Part shown: positions 1 through 12,095 of the stretch, one piece after another
Numbering within the stretch: the first letter of the stretch is position 1
Layout of the letters: the number at the start of each line of letters is the position of its first letter
Source: Pogonophryne albipinna
Taxonomy: Eukaryota > Chordata > Actinopteri > Perciformes > Artedidraconidae
Reading direction: 5' to 3'
Assembly: GCA_028583405.1 (NCBI GenBank)
Contig: CM053260.1
Location: forward strand, 17,005,763-17,069,762
Length of the DNA: 64,000 nucleotides
Position numbers and translations under genes: made by a program
The notes under the pieces: generated by a model
What the model was told of the DNA's origin: nothing
Databases searched by the model: none
The model's input: only the letters and a program-made list of their open reading frames with translations

Positions 1-54
1 TGTAAAAAGCACAGGTATGTATTGAATCAGAAAATGTGAATTCAATATATCTAC

Positions 55-928
55 CTTTGTAGAAGACGCCCCAAACTCCTTTCTTCTCTGACAGCAGCCA
101 GTTGTTGATGCGAGGCACCTTTTTGAGGTATGCACAAGTGCAGATGAGCATCAGCCCAAACACCAGGATACCATCGAGGGAGTAGACTATGAAAGAAGGG
201 GAAGGTAATATCAATCAATCAATTTTATTATATATATGGTCTTACCTGCCAGTTAGCTGAAAGCATTAGCTATTCAATTATTAATTCACACAGTACAGAA
301 CTAAATCTGATCGTTTGTTAATCTTAAACAGACTATAGAAATAGTCGCAAATTAATTTAATAGTTGAATGATAAATAACTTTTTTAAATAATAAAAACAG
401 TAACATTATAAACCCTGTATGGATATTGATTTTCCCGTTACAGCTAGATTAAAACGAAACAACCCGTGTTGTTGCCTCTGTTGTGCAGTTGCTTGCTTGC
501 AAATGCAGCAACAATGTCGTGTAACCACATTAGAGGTGTACGAGAACAAAAAGTGGATTTTTCAAACACGGTAACATGTTTTCTTGCAATTTACGATTAT
601 TGTTGTGGTCTAGCTATCAGGACCTTAGCATTATCAACCAAACCCAGCCGTTAGTCAAAGCTAGTTGGCAAGAAGACTTGTAGCCTGACACAAAATACAG
701 TGTTCCCAATATAAGATGTATTTGGACCATAGCTTTTCATCTTGGATTGCAATGCAGCGCATTGGATCTGTTATTGTCATAAACATGTATATATTCTGTA
801 CATAATAACTGTGTTGCTGCCCAGGGCCACGTCTACAGATAACCTAGCTTCTGAGCTAGCATTCCGTCCAAGAAGTAGCTAGCATAACTTATTCGCTAGT
901 TACACACCGTAAACCTACCATTTGTCAT
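55..928 (-). CDS. tmem167b: TMEM167B (kish-B), first two coding exons, partial
   Basis: Small secretory-pathway membrane protein of the Kish family. Coding exon 1 is 919-928 and gives MTN plus one base. The intron starts with GT at 918-917. Exon 2 is 55-186, preceded by AG and followed by a GT donor at 54-53. Joined, the reading is [15 protein letters not shown], then a cysteine-containing hydrophobic stretch ([15 protein letters not shown]), then [14 protein letters not shown]. This matches vertebrate TMEM167B closely and is distinct from TMEM167A. The remaining exon with the second membrane segment lies left of the window. The start is fixed by the short MTN exon typical of this gene. The family is known to act in the Golgi/secretory pathway; that is family knowledge, not visible here. 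Confidence 0.92.
187..918 (-). other. tmem167b intron 1
   Basis: AT-rich intron between the 10-nt first coding exon and exon 2, with canonical GT at 918-917 and AG at 188-187. I see no second gene in it. Confidence 0.85.
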
Positions 929-2011
929 GTTGGCAGTTTGGTCGTTGATGGTTTATTATGACTGTTTCTTCATTTAAATTAGCAATCCATCATGTAATGT
1001 AAATTGGAGAAATAATGCAGTCCACTTCGCTTCGCAGTCACTCGGTTGACATTTCCGGTTTCAGTGGGTTACCTCTTCTTCTTCTTCTTCTTCTTGTTTT
1101 TTGATTGTTGTTGTGGAGCTAGTATTACTGCCATCTATTGAAATTCATGAGTTATAGCTCCCTGAGCCACAACCTGGCATTGAAATATTTGAATCATTCA
1201 CTTTATTACATACAACAAAACGCTCATCTTTAGTTTCAGTCATTTCATTTGATGTTTGTGCTCAAATCATGGCAAAATGCATCTTCATTTATACAGTAGC
1301 CTATGGTTCAGTGTGAAAATAGTATTTACCTCAGTCTCAGACAGACAAGAAGCTTCTGGATCAGTGTATCTGCATTGCCTGAAAGTGACCACACCACTTG
1401 TTGTGTCCTTATTATTGGCTCCATACAAAAACATTAAGCATCAAACCTATACAATTCAAGTTTCAGTAAATATCCAACAGTTTGCATATGTGTTGCCTAT
1501 GAACATGTCCTAACCTTGGCCTTCTGCTCATATTAACTGAATATTTATGTTTTTTCATTGCACTTTTATATAGACCAACATACATATTAGTTCTTTTATA
1601 TTTAGTTTCACTTGTTCAAGACTGCACATATAGCATTTTAAGCATCACTGCTATTTTTGGAATATCCTCTTAGCATTATCATCTGCACAAACGTAATCCC
1701 TTCATCTCTCTTTCATGTGTTGTTGCCGGGCTAATTTAGGAGCATTCAAATAACTTTTACGTTGCATTATCCTAATCCCTGCATGTATTGTTTCAAAGGA
1801 GACCAACGTTTCTCTCATGGAGGGAATAGGCTGGAAGAAAGTGTCTTCAGGTTATTTCATTTTGTTATATTTATTTAAAAAATGTAATCAAGTTCTATTG
1901 GTAGCAATGCTCACTTTGTAAAGAATCTATAAACGTGTATACATTTTTCTCTGTGACATATCTTTTCAAGAATATAAAAGAAGAGAAAAGACAAGAGACA
2001 GTTTAAAATGT
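929..2011. other. tmem167b 5' flank and intergenic DNA
   Basis: Holds the 5' UTR/promoter side of tmem167b (about 929-1075) and a short CTT microsatellite at about 1075-1097. The rest is AT-rich with no supported gene. Open frames such as 1256-1513 lack codon structure or recognisable domains. Confidence 0.6.
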
Positions 2012-3585
2012 TTAATTAAACATCCAGGGAGGCCGGCCATGTACGTAAAAACAAACACTTAAACTTAGATTGTATTGAATCTGAATCTGCTTGTGACAAC
2101 TGTGAGAAATTATTAATTGTTCACAAAGACAAACAAGCCGACATGAAAAAAAGAGCGTGGACATATCTCTTTTTGCAGTATTCCTGAACTGTAGGGACTC
2201 CAATATATCATACCCTTTATTCAATCGCTGTACACATTTCATACATTGCTACTGGCATCGCAGGGTAGGCTCAGGTTAGAGAGCTTAACATCAGACAAGA
2301 ACAAGTTATCATTGAGTAATGATTTATGGACTTAAGCATGATGTTTATGATCTGAATCTGTGGTGCGCTGCTAACAAACATTCACATTAACTTGATTTCT
2401 CTGCACAGTAAATGTACTGATCGTAACTTTTTAAAGTGTGACTGTTGCCTTTTAGAAGTAAATATCATCACATAGGCTCCAGTGTAGGGAATATGAATGC
2501 CTGCTGAATAAAACACATTTGCACCTCCTCCTCATACCGTTGATCGTAATCAATAGTTTCCATTTAAAAAGTAAACATTTCGTTATATTTTATAAATACG
2601 AATTCCGCTCAAAAGCAGCAACCCCCACCACAACTGTGCTTTTGAAGTCAGCACCAGTGTTAGCTGCAGAATAAATTAACAATAAATAAAATACACAAGA
2701 ACATGTAGACATCATGGCAGGGTAAGATCTACTACACTGGAAAAACATATCTCATAGTGTTGGAAAAGTTTGAACAACAAGTACAGCAGGAGAAGCAAAG
2801 ACTGAGGAGAGAAATAGGCAACCAACGTGGAAAACAGGCGGTAAGGAAAGCTCTGACATAAGCATGGGTCCAAAAAACAAGGCCAAAAAAAAGGAGCAAT
2901 CTTGTAGAAAAGGACAAAAGGCTGAAGTTGGCTTCCTGTTTGAGAGTTATGGGGTTACATTTTTCAGCCAATTCCCCATTGTGACATTACTGAAAGTTGT
3001 GAAACTTGGGGTATACGTCATGCTAAAAGCTTTAACGGTTATAAACCATGTTCTATTGGCGAAGACAGTACAAAACAGCAAAAAGTGGGATTGTATTAGC
3101 TGCTCTCCATCTGTATTATATTTTAAATCAGAAGGAGATACAAAAAGAAATTCTAGACTTGATTAATAGAGAATGTTTTAAGCCACTTTTCAAATGAAAC
3201 CTTTTTTTCATCAAACATGGACTAGAATCTAGATCAACATGGAGACTTGGAAATGTCATTGCTTTTGCTACAAAGAAGTGTAGTTTCGAAAACACTCTTA
3301 AATGTGTCAAACCTGTTCTTAATGAACATGAAATCTCTCAAAACATTACCCAAATTGATTTTAACACTATAAATCAGCAATGAAATCGCCTTTTACATTT
3401 CTTGCAATTGGTATAATGGTACTCAAAATCTATGTGTGTTCTATCCACAATAAGACATTCACAATGTTTTTTGGAACCCGTTACATAACTTTAAACAGAG
3501 AATTGGTTGAAAAACATAATTCATTTTCTTTTTTGAATATTCAAATGAGAAGCCAACTTCAGGACCTTGAAAAAAAGCACAAAAA
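2012..3585 (-). other. Probable b3galt6 3' UTR and downstream flank
   Basis: No coding sequence is supported. On the minus strand a poly(A) signal AATAAA is present at 2221-2216, suggesting that a b3galt6 transcript could extend to about 2200. This is inference. Short open frames here have no recognisable domain. Confidence 0.4.
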
Positions 3586-4605
3586 TTAAGGAATGCCATC
3601 CTTCCTCTGGCAGCACTGTGAGGGTGGCACACTCCAGTCATACACATAGGACAGTCGAAGTTTGACTTCCTCCTTGCAGAGCTTGCCGTCACGCTGCAGA
3701 GTCTGGTGTTTTTCCAACATGTCCTCCAAGCTCTGCTTATGTGTCACCAAGTATTTGTTGTTGCAACCACGCGATTTATACTCCGTGTCAAAGCGTGGGT
3801 CATGCGTCCGCCGAACATCCACTGGTGCCAGCCAGGCGCCGAGGGACACATCCTCACTCTGCCACGTCTTAAAGTAGCCCCCGTTAAGGTGCACAAAACG
3901 TACCAGGTCCGCCGACAGGATGTAGCCCCCACCCAGTGCATAGGGCAGGTAGTAGTCACACAGCTCCCAAAAGCTTTCCCGCCACTTTCCAGCAGTTTTC
4001 ACTCGCCCTCTCCCCGAGAAGAAGCCCCAATATAACCTGTTGGGCTCCTTCCCCTTCAGCTCCTCCTTAAGGAGGTCCAAGCGAGCAAATGTGTCGTCAT
4101 CTGCTTTGAGAACAAACTTGAACTCCACATTCTGGTCCAGCCAGGAGTACATGTGCAGCAGCTTGAGTGTTAAGTTCTCATAAGAATCTCGCAATTCAGG
4201 CAGCAGGAGCAAGTCTTTGTGCCGCCCTTGCTCTGTGTTAAGGTTCTGAAGGTCCTCGCTGGGAAGACCCTGAGTTCCCACCACAAACCTGGCCAGAACG
4301 TCAGAGTCCCGCTTGGCCAGCCAGGTGCTGCGGATGATGCTCCTCCGCTCTGTGTACTTAGGTCCGGTCGTGATGAGGACCACGAGGAACGCTGACAAGT
4401 GTTTGGATGTGGAAGTGGGGTCATACTGCTCTGGACGGGATTGTAAAGAATTGGCACGAGGGGCCAGGCCTGGAGGATCCTGGTGTCCCTGTGTGAGGGT
4501 TTCTGAGGTACATTTGGCCAAGAAGACCAGCACTATTGCAAAGCTGCACACAGTGCCGATGACCAAGGCTGTCTTGTGGCGGCACAGTAGACGTATCAGG
4601 TTCAT
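3586..4605 (-). CDS. b3galt6: Beta-1,3-galactosyltransferase 6 (galactosyltransferase II)
   Basis: Golgi type II membrane glycosyltransferase (GT31 family) that adds the third sugar, the second galactose, of the proteoglycan linker tetrasaccharide. The gene has a single coding exon of 339 aa; the human protein is 329 aa. A short cytoplasmic tail is followed by a membrane anchor at about residues 12-31, then a stem, then the catalytic domain. Visible landmarks are RSIIRSTWL (about 88-96), the metal-binding ADDD in [12 protein letters not shown] (about 166-177), [20 protein letters not shown] (about 251-259) and the conserved C-terminus [13 protein letters not shown]. The start has an upstream CACC context, and a likely splice acceptor (CAG at 4612-4610) lies just before it, implying a noncoding first exon. 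The frame is intact with no damage. Confidence 0.97.
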   Translation of the reverse strand: MNLIRLLCRHKTALVIGTVCSFAIVLVFLAKCTSETLTQGHQDPPGLAPRANSLQSRPEQYDPTSTSKHLSAFLVVLITTGPKYTERRSIIRSTWLAKRDSDVLARFVVGTQGLPSEDLQNLNTEQGRHKDLLLLPELRDSYENLTLKLLHMYSWLDQNVEFKFVLKADDDTFARLDLLKEELKGKEPNRLYWGFFSGRGRVKTAGKWRESFWELCDYYLPYALGGGYILSADLVRFVHLNGGYFKTWQSEDVSLGAWLAPVDVRRTHDPRFDTEYKSRGCNNKYLVTHKQSLEDMLEKHQTLQRDGKLCKEEVKLRLSYVYDWSVPPSQCCQRKDGIP

Positions 4606-4609
4606 GGTG

Positions 4610-5107
4610 CTGAGTCAGGGGTAGAAAAACACAAAAATAAATAAGCGTTAATGTAATTCAAAATATCAGTTAATCACAATCCCCAACGTTTTTGCAAGCG
4701 CAATCAAAAACTTGTATTAGTAGGCTGAAAGGGTAAATCACTGTGTTTTAACGTGTTTCTCAATTCAAATATGTCTGAATGATATGCAGTTATTTATCAC
4801 ACAGCACTAAAACATTTGCCTCAGCTCATTTTGACGGCAGTGCAGACAGACACTACAGATGTAAACAAACGTTTATTAAAATATGTGTTATCTAATGTTA
4901 TAGTAACAAAAGGCATTAAATACATCATTGCACCTTCAATTCCTGTGTTATAAAATGTGGTATATGTTTCAATTTTTTGCATTTCGTAAACCTCAGCTGC
5001 ATCCGTCTGACTGACAAGCTTACCTTCAGTAGTTGAACTCTACGCTGCATACACATGTTACAGTAATGTTATAAGCAGTAACACATTAAACAGGAAGTGT
5101 TAGTTAC
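4610..5107 (-). other. Putative 5' UTR intron of b3galt6
   Basis: On the minus strand a GT donor (AAG|GTAACT) is seen near 5107 and a pyrimidine-rich CAG acceptor at 4612-4610, four bases before the ATG. This predicts a noncoding exon upstream of 5108. Transcript data would settle it. Confidence 0.5.
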
Positions 5108-6401
5108 CTTAGCTCTTTCAGAAGTACCTGTCCCGTGAACGATAGAGCCGCAGCGACCCACAGATGGTCGTTTTTGCAAGGCTAACGTTAGCTACCGAGA
5201 TAAGACCCTCTGCGCACTTTCCGAGCTCACTCCATTGAATGCAAACACACACAGGCTGCTCATATTGGGCTAACCCGGTGAAAGCAAACTAAAAAGAGTT
5301 TAGAGCCGTCGGTGAGACAGGTTACAACAAGCAGCTTAAATATTTCGCTAGCTGCGTTGAGTCCAGGTTGAGTCACGTATCGATGTATTCATTTTTTTCT
5401 CTGAATTAAGTTGTGTGGCAGTGACGAAGAGGAAACGGAAGTTAAGCCCCCTGTCAGAGGGGAATTATAATAACACAAAATAAACTCTCATATGGGATTT
5501 TTGTCTTGTTTTATTTAGATAATTGTTGTTTTGTGAAAATGATCTAACTCTAATACTATCTTTTGACATATTTGCCAAGAACGATATGAACATTTTAATT
5601 ACATATTTAAAAAAAAATAAGACCATTGTCATGCACAATCTGAAAATAATTTGTCTAAAGGGAACATTTAGAAAAATAAAGGGTGAGCAGTGTGAGGACA
5701 GCTGCTTACTGGAGCATGCGCAGTGTTTCCAGTGCTGCAGCGTCAAGTTAGAGCCAAAAGTAAACCGGATGCTATATATGGGTAGCTTCAAAAATAAAAG
5801 CACATTCAAATTGACTTGTTTTTAAGATAATCATAATAACCCTGCCAAGTTGCTTGATAAGTTTGGTCTTCTTTGTGCGGAAGATATATTCACAACAAAA
5901 CAAGCATAATATATTTGAATTAACATATCTAAATGCACAATGGTAATGATGTATGTATGGTTGGTGATTTTCAAATACAATTAATTGTGTTCTTGTATGA
6001 TGGGTTAGGCCTGTGATTCTAGATCTTAAATAACTCATAAATCATTAATTTACAAGCGTGTATAATTGTTTTTCTTCCAGCACTATGTAAGGTAAAAAAA
6101 GGTAAATCATTCTCATGGTTACCCTGACGTTCAAAATGGTTGAGGATATTATTGTGAAATATGCAAGCGGAAGTTGAATGTTTAACTGCGGGCGTGACGC
6201 TAACAGATCGCATTAGCTAGAAAAATAATGGCCTCATCGTAGTAAAATACTAGCATGTCGGCTTTATTTGACTTTACATTGAAGACGTCAACATAGCGGA
6301 CCATGTAAGCTGTTATCTTGACATAGTTGTCCTTTACAGAATATATTTGTTTCATTACCTGGCCGGCAGCTCTGTAGCTTGGACGAGGACAGTGGAAAGC
6401 A
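5108..6401. promoter_or_regulatory. Head-to-head intergenic region of b3galt6 and dnajc16
   Basis: Separates the minus-strand b3galt6 from the plus-strand dnajc16. A CpG-containing, moderately GC-rich part at about 5140-5460 fits the b3galt6 promoter and first exon. The dnajc16 5' UTR probably covers part of 6330-6401. No TATA box is obvious. The rest is AT-rich with no gene. Confidence 0.45.
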
Positions 6402-9400
6402 ATGACGCTCAGCAGGATCCGCCGACATCCTCTGACATGTCCAGTTTCGCTCGCCATCTTTCTGCTAATATTGAGTGTGCAGCTGGTGAGAGCAGCCTCT
6501 GAAAATGACCCCTACAAAATCCTGGGTGTCGGCAGGAGTGCAAGTCAAGCAGAAATCAAAAAGGCATACAAGACCCTCGCAAAGGAATGGTGAGTTACTG
6601 AAATGATGTCCCCTAACAGTAGGCCAGCTGCACCTATGGGCTGCAGCAGGTCCCTCAGGTTAACAGCTGCTTTACGGCTACACAGACATGATTACAGACA
6701 TTTATGAGCCCCAGAAAAATATATCTATTGTGTTGGTGTGCACCTGAATTAGTGCTAATTAGCTTAACCTATCACCAGACAGTACACCTGAGAGTTGTTT
6801 TGTAACCCTCTATGACCCAGCCAGCACTGATATGATTGTATGCATTTCTTTTTGTTTAGGCATCCAGACAAGAACAAGAGCCCTGGAGCTGAGGACATGT
6901 TCATTAAGGTTTCAAAGTCATACGAGGTGGGTAAAAGTGAATCATTACATGTCATGTACTCTATATCATAGAAACTCATGCTGGAATCCATAATGACTAT
7001 GTGGTTCATTCATTCTGTTTCACTTTCTATATCTAATGTTCTTGCTGTTGTTGTCACAGTCCTCTCATATGTGCTTTTCATTGTCTTTTGCACACAGATC
7101 CTGTCAAACGAGGAACGAAGGTCCAACTTCGACCGCTATGGGCAGACTGATGATAGCCAGCCATTCGGCCATTCGCAGCATCAAGGTTTCCGCGGCTCTC
7201 ACAACAGTTTCTACTTTGATGAGTCTTTTTTCCATTTCCCCAGGTACAGGTTCAGATTTGTATTGTCTAACATTGAAATAGTTGTCCCCTGTCTTTTATA
7301 TAGACTGTCACATGTTTGTGAAGACACTATTGTTAAAGAGAACCAAACTGGTAAACTTGAAGCCTAGCTGCTTATTTTTTGAATATTGCCAAAAGCGCTT
7401 TTTTTTTTTATTCAAAGCATCAAATATGCTTTAAACCAATTTAGTTTGGTGTGACTTCTTTGTCACTGCTTTTGTCAAGGTAAAAAGTATTTTCATGTGT
7501 CTCTTCTGACAAAACATTTCTTTCTCCACATTCCCATGACCTTGTTTCTAAACATTTATTTCCCGGCAAGCTGCTCTGTCCACATTGAGTGGTTTCAATT
7601 AGTCTCCTCCTTCTGTTTGCTTTGGTTATTGATTATTTTATAAAAGACAAACAGCTATCGTCCTAGATCCAAAACTTTTATTTGAAGCGGTTATTGTACT
7701 CATCCTAGATTTAGCTAATGAATTGAACAACTGATAAATCAACATAATAGGGATCATCTGCTAGCTCTAACTTCTCAAAAGTGATGATGTGCTAGCTAAT
7801 CGCCATTTCATGCCATTGTGAAAGGAATACCTTTTGCAATTGTTGCCTGTTAATAATAAATTAAGCCATTAACAAAATATCACATTGATCTCTTCTTAGC
7901 TAGGAGTGGAATTTGATTAAGTAAAAGTTGAAATAATTGCTAGTTGCAGACGTTGGTTGAGACTTAAAGGAGAAAAGCAGCAGTCTGTTGGCCTAATAAA
8001 GAAAAGTCTCACTGTCTTGCCTCCTCCAGGTCCAGGGACTTTGCAGACAGCAAGTACCTGCTTCACCATGCGCAGTTTAACAGCGACGTCCTCCCAGACA
8101 GTTACAAGAGGCCGTACCTGATCAAAGTGACCTCTGAGTGGTGCTTTGCATGCATCCACATTGAGCCTGTGTGGAAGGAGGCGGTGCAGGAGCTGGAGCC
8201 TCTGGGTAAGTCTGCTGTCACTCCCATCAGTCCGCCCACTGTTCAGGAAGATGCTTGGTTCCTCTAAAACAGTGCTTCTCAAAGTGTGATCCGTGGACCA
8301 CTGGTGGTCCGTGAGCGCCCCCTAGTGGTCCGTGAGTATATTGGTAACATTTCACAATTTAAATAAATGTATTTATTTAAGTTTTCCGCACTCTCGCGGG
8401 GATATCTCCGCAATGGAGCAAGCTTAAGTTTCATTTTCGGTTGCATGATATAGCCCAGCGCAACACCTTCATCACACATGTTGCCACTTGTTTGTACCAT
8501 TTTCAGGCGATTTGTAATCTGTTCTAGAAAAATGATGTGTTTTTGGATGTTTGTGGAGTTAGGTGGTCCGCGAGTGTTTTTTTTATTGGTTAAGTGGTCC
8601 TAGGTATGAAAAAGTTTGAGAAACACTGCTCTAAAAGCATCAGCTCTAATGTTTGCTCAGTGGCAGGCCATTAGATAAATGTGTTTTCAAGTGTTAAGAT
8701 GCTTTACTGGGAGCCAACACCTTTTATTAATTATTTATTTGGGTTCATTTAGTTTTTCTTGCCTAATGGAACAAAGAGTAAAGCCAAGGGAAGGATTTAA
8801 CCAAATGTAAGAATTTTCTGGAATTGGAGATGATTTTCTAAGTTATTTCGGTGATTCTGCTAATTAGATATACAGTTTCCTGTTCCCTACAGACTTCATC
8901 TCATTTGTAGTCTTTAATGGTCAAATGCCCTGCCCTAGAAAAATATCCTGCACATTTATGTTCCCAATGCTCTTCACTATGCAAAAGTCACCAGTCTAAA
9001 CCAGTTGAGTTTTTATTCAGTAAAGATGAAGATGAATGTTTTAAGATTTATGAAACTAAGCTCAGTACACAATTCTATTTCCAGCTTTTCTTGCCATGAG
9101 TGTTTTTTCTGTGGGTTTGTCATAATAAGCCACATCTCTTACATGAAACAGTAATTCTACCCATTGTTTATATTAAGTTATTGACAAATGCATCCCATGT
9201 ATATCTCAGATGCAAAGCCTTAGTACAAAATCCCCCTTCAGAGTGATAAGAAAACTTGTTTCAAAGTCTTTCTGCTCAGGTTTTGTCATTTGCTGTTATA
9301 TGGATGCACAGATTCAGCGAGATGCTAAAAACAGACTTACTGCATTCATCTTTTATGGACCCTTTCCATTAGGCAGCCCCTCACTTATTTCAAAGACTCA

Positions 9401-12038
9401 AGTAAAAATCCAACGTCTTGAAGTTGTCTGGTCTGTGTCTGTGTTTCTTTACTGCACCGTTTGAAATCCCTATTTGAACAGCATCCAGTGTGATTTTGCT
9501 GAAATATTGGTGCATTTACCGAGACATAAATGATCTTAAAGACCATGAGTCTGTGGTTGTATGTTCTGTTTTCAAAAAAAGGAAGCCTTCTGAAAATCAC
9601 TGGATATCGTGGTGTGAAATGAGTTTCATGCAGCATTACCCCTTCATTGTGACAACACTTCCTCTACTGTATCAGTTGCAATAGCAGTCTATTTTTGCTT
9701 TTACACCAGGTGTTGGCATTGGCATCGTGGACCTGGGTTACGAGCGTCGCCTGGCCAACCAGCTGGGAGCTCACCGCGCCCCCTCCATCATCGGGCTGGT
9801 GAACGGCAGGGTGACCTTCTTCCATCAGGCTGTGATACGGGAGCACCTGCGACAGTTCATTGACGACCTGCTGCCCCATAAACTGGTGGAAAAGGTAAAC
9901 GCAACAGATGTAAAAATACTGCTTCATGTATGTACCCTCAGATTAGTTAAGCCAGATACCAGGCATTTTGTTTCTTAGTTTATGGGACGCATTAGGCCTT
10001 TTGAATCTCTGCCATGACAGTATTTTACAGAGAAAATGTATGTTTTAAATAAGGCCTAAATGTCTGCCACTGTGGGCCTGGGTCTGTCTGCAAGTTCTTA
10101 TATATCTCAACCTGATTTTTGCCCGATTCCTAAATCGTTCTAGGCCTGATTATGTAAACATATATTTACAAGTGAAGTTTCTCAAAATGTGAAGTGGTGC
10201 ACTGTTTTACAATTGAGCAAAAATACAATGTTTAACTAATTGCCCTTGTTCCCCCAGATCACAGACAACAACTACATTGCTTTTCTGGATAGCTGGCGTG
10301 TGGAAAATAAGCCCAGCGTTATTTTGTTTGACCAAGTTCCTGTTGTTCCTCTACTCTATAAAGTAAGCAATGCATTGACGCACACACACATACACACTAA
10401 ATACTACATTTTATTTACAAGGTTGATGTTGTGGTGTGGTTTCCACCAATACAAAAGACAGCAGATATATTAAACTCCAGCACCAACTATAGAGCCATCT
10501 GTGGGAACAGCTCTTTCTCATTTTTCTGTTCACTAAGAACTCTTTTCATCTATTACATTCATATACTCTGGAAATATTGTTTGAATGACTTAATATGAAT
10601 AAATGTGTTAAAAAAGACGGAGAAAGGGAATAATTCAGGGCCAATTATTGGAACAGTGTGAACCAATCAGATGTCTTCTTTTCAACACATTCCTCTACAA
10701 TTCGATATATATTTGTATCCTCCAGTTAACAGCCTTTGCCTACAAAGACTATGTGCGCTTCGGGTACGTGGACCAGGGTGAGAAACACAACAATCGGCTC
10801 CTGCGGCAGTTCAACATCAACACGTACGCCCCCACCATGCTGCTGTTTAAAGAGGACACTGAGAAGCCTGTTGATATCATCCAGGTAATAAAATAAAGAA
10901 GTGAACGAATTGGCTGACCATTTTTGTCAATCTGCATTATACTAGTTCTTGCTCTGCACCCTTCACACCCCCTCACTTTCTCTCCTTCAGGCCAGAGGGA
11001 TGAAGCGACAGATCATGGAGGAGTTTGTCTCCAACAACAAGTTCCTGCAGGTTCCACGGCTGGTCAACCAGCAGCTTTTTGATGAGCTGTGTCCTGTCAA
11101 GCAGTTCCACCGACGGAGGAAGTAAGATTTATTTATGTATTTTATATGTTTATGAGCAGGATCTTAAGCCTTTGGACCTGTATTGAATATCTCTCCTACA
11201 TTGTTATATCGTTGTATGAATTGTTGTGGAAAGGAAAGGAAAAAGCCAAGCCCAGAATTCGAATTTCAAACATCAAAAGAAGCAAAACAGAATTGTCAGA
11301 CAGGCATTACAGCGGGTGTCACTGAACTGAAACGTTGTGTCTTAAGTCTATTTGCAGCAAGTGAATTGACTGTGAATGTTTTGCAGGTACTGTGTGCTGC
11401 TGATCACGGGGGAGGACCAAGCCTTCCTAACAGGCAATAAAGCCTTCCTAGACTTTGCATCGGTCAACAAAAAAGACGTGCTGCGGTTTGCATACGTCTA
11501 CCAGCGGCAGCAGCAGCCTCTCTGCCAGGCACTGCTCCATAATCAGGCTGCACTCTCACCCCAGGTCAGTGGCACAAACGCATACAAAGTGCACACGCAT
11601 GCATCATTCACATGCTGGTCTCGTATGCAAAGATGCAAAAAAATCTCCTCATAATCAAATGCATGACACAAAGGAAGAAAATCTGTCTTTCAGTTCATTG
11701 AGGACAACGGGTGCTTGCTGTAAAACGTTCTATATCCAGCGTATCCAGAATTGGATATGTGTCAGATTACCGATATGTTCACCCTGAGACTCTGTATACA
11801 GTGAAAGTGATTTATTTTGCCCGCTGACAGGTGGTGATTCTCGAGAGGCGGAGCCAAGCCGGTAAGGTCATGTACCGCTCTGTGAGTGGTGGATGGAACG
11901 GCAGCGAGGAAGATAAGTACCGCCTCCACGAACAGCTGGAGATCCTTCAGAAAGACCCCACCTATCTGAGCTCAGACGCCACCCTGCCAGAACTCAACAA
12001 CGAGATGGCCCCCGTAAGTTTCTGCAGACACACACGCA

Positions 12039-12095
<57 letters not shown>

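Noticed and set aside
2732..3310. Short frames between tmem167b and b3galt6
   Set aside because: No recognisable domain, splice logic or conserved motif; treated as b3galt6 3' flank.
3662..4624. Plus-strand frames opposite b3galt6
   Set aside because: Antisense shadows of the b3galt6 coding exon.
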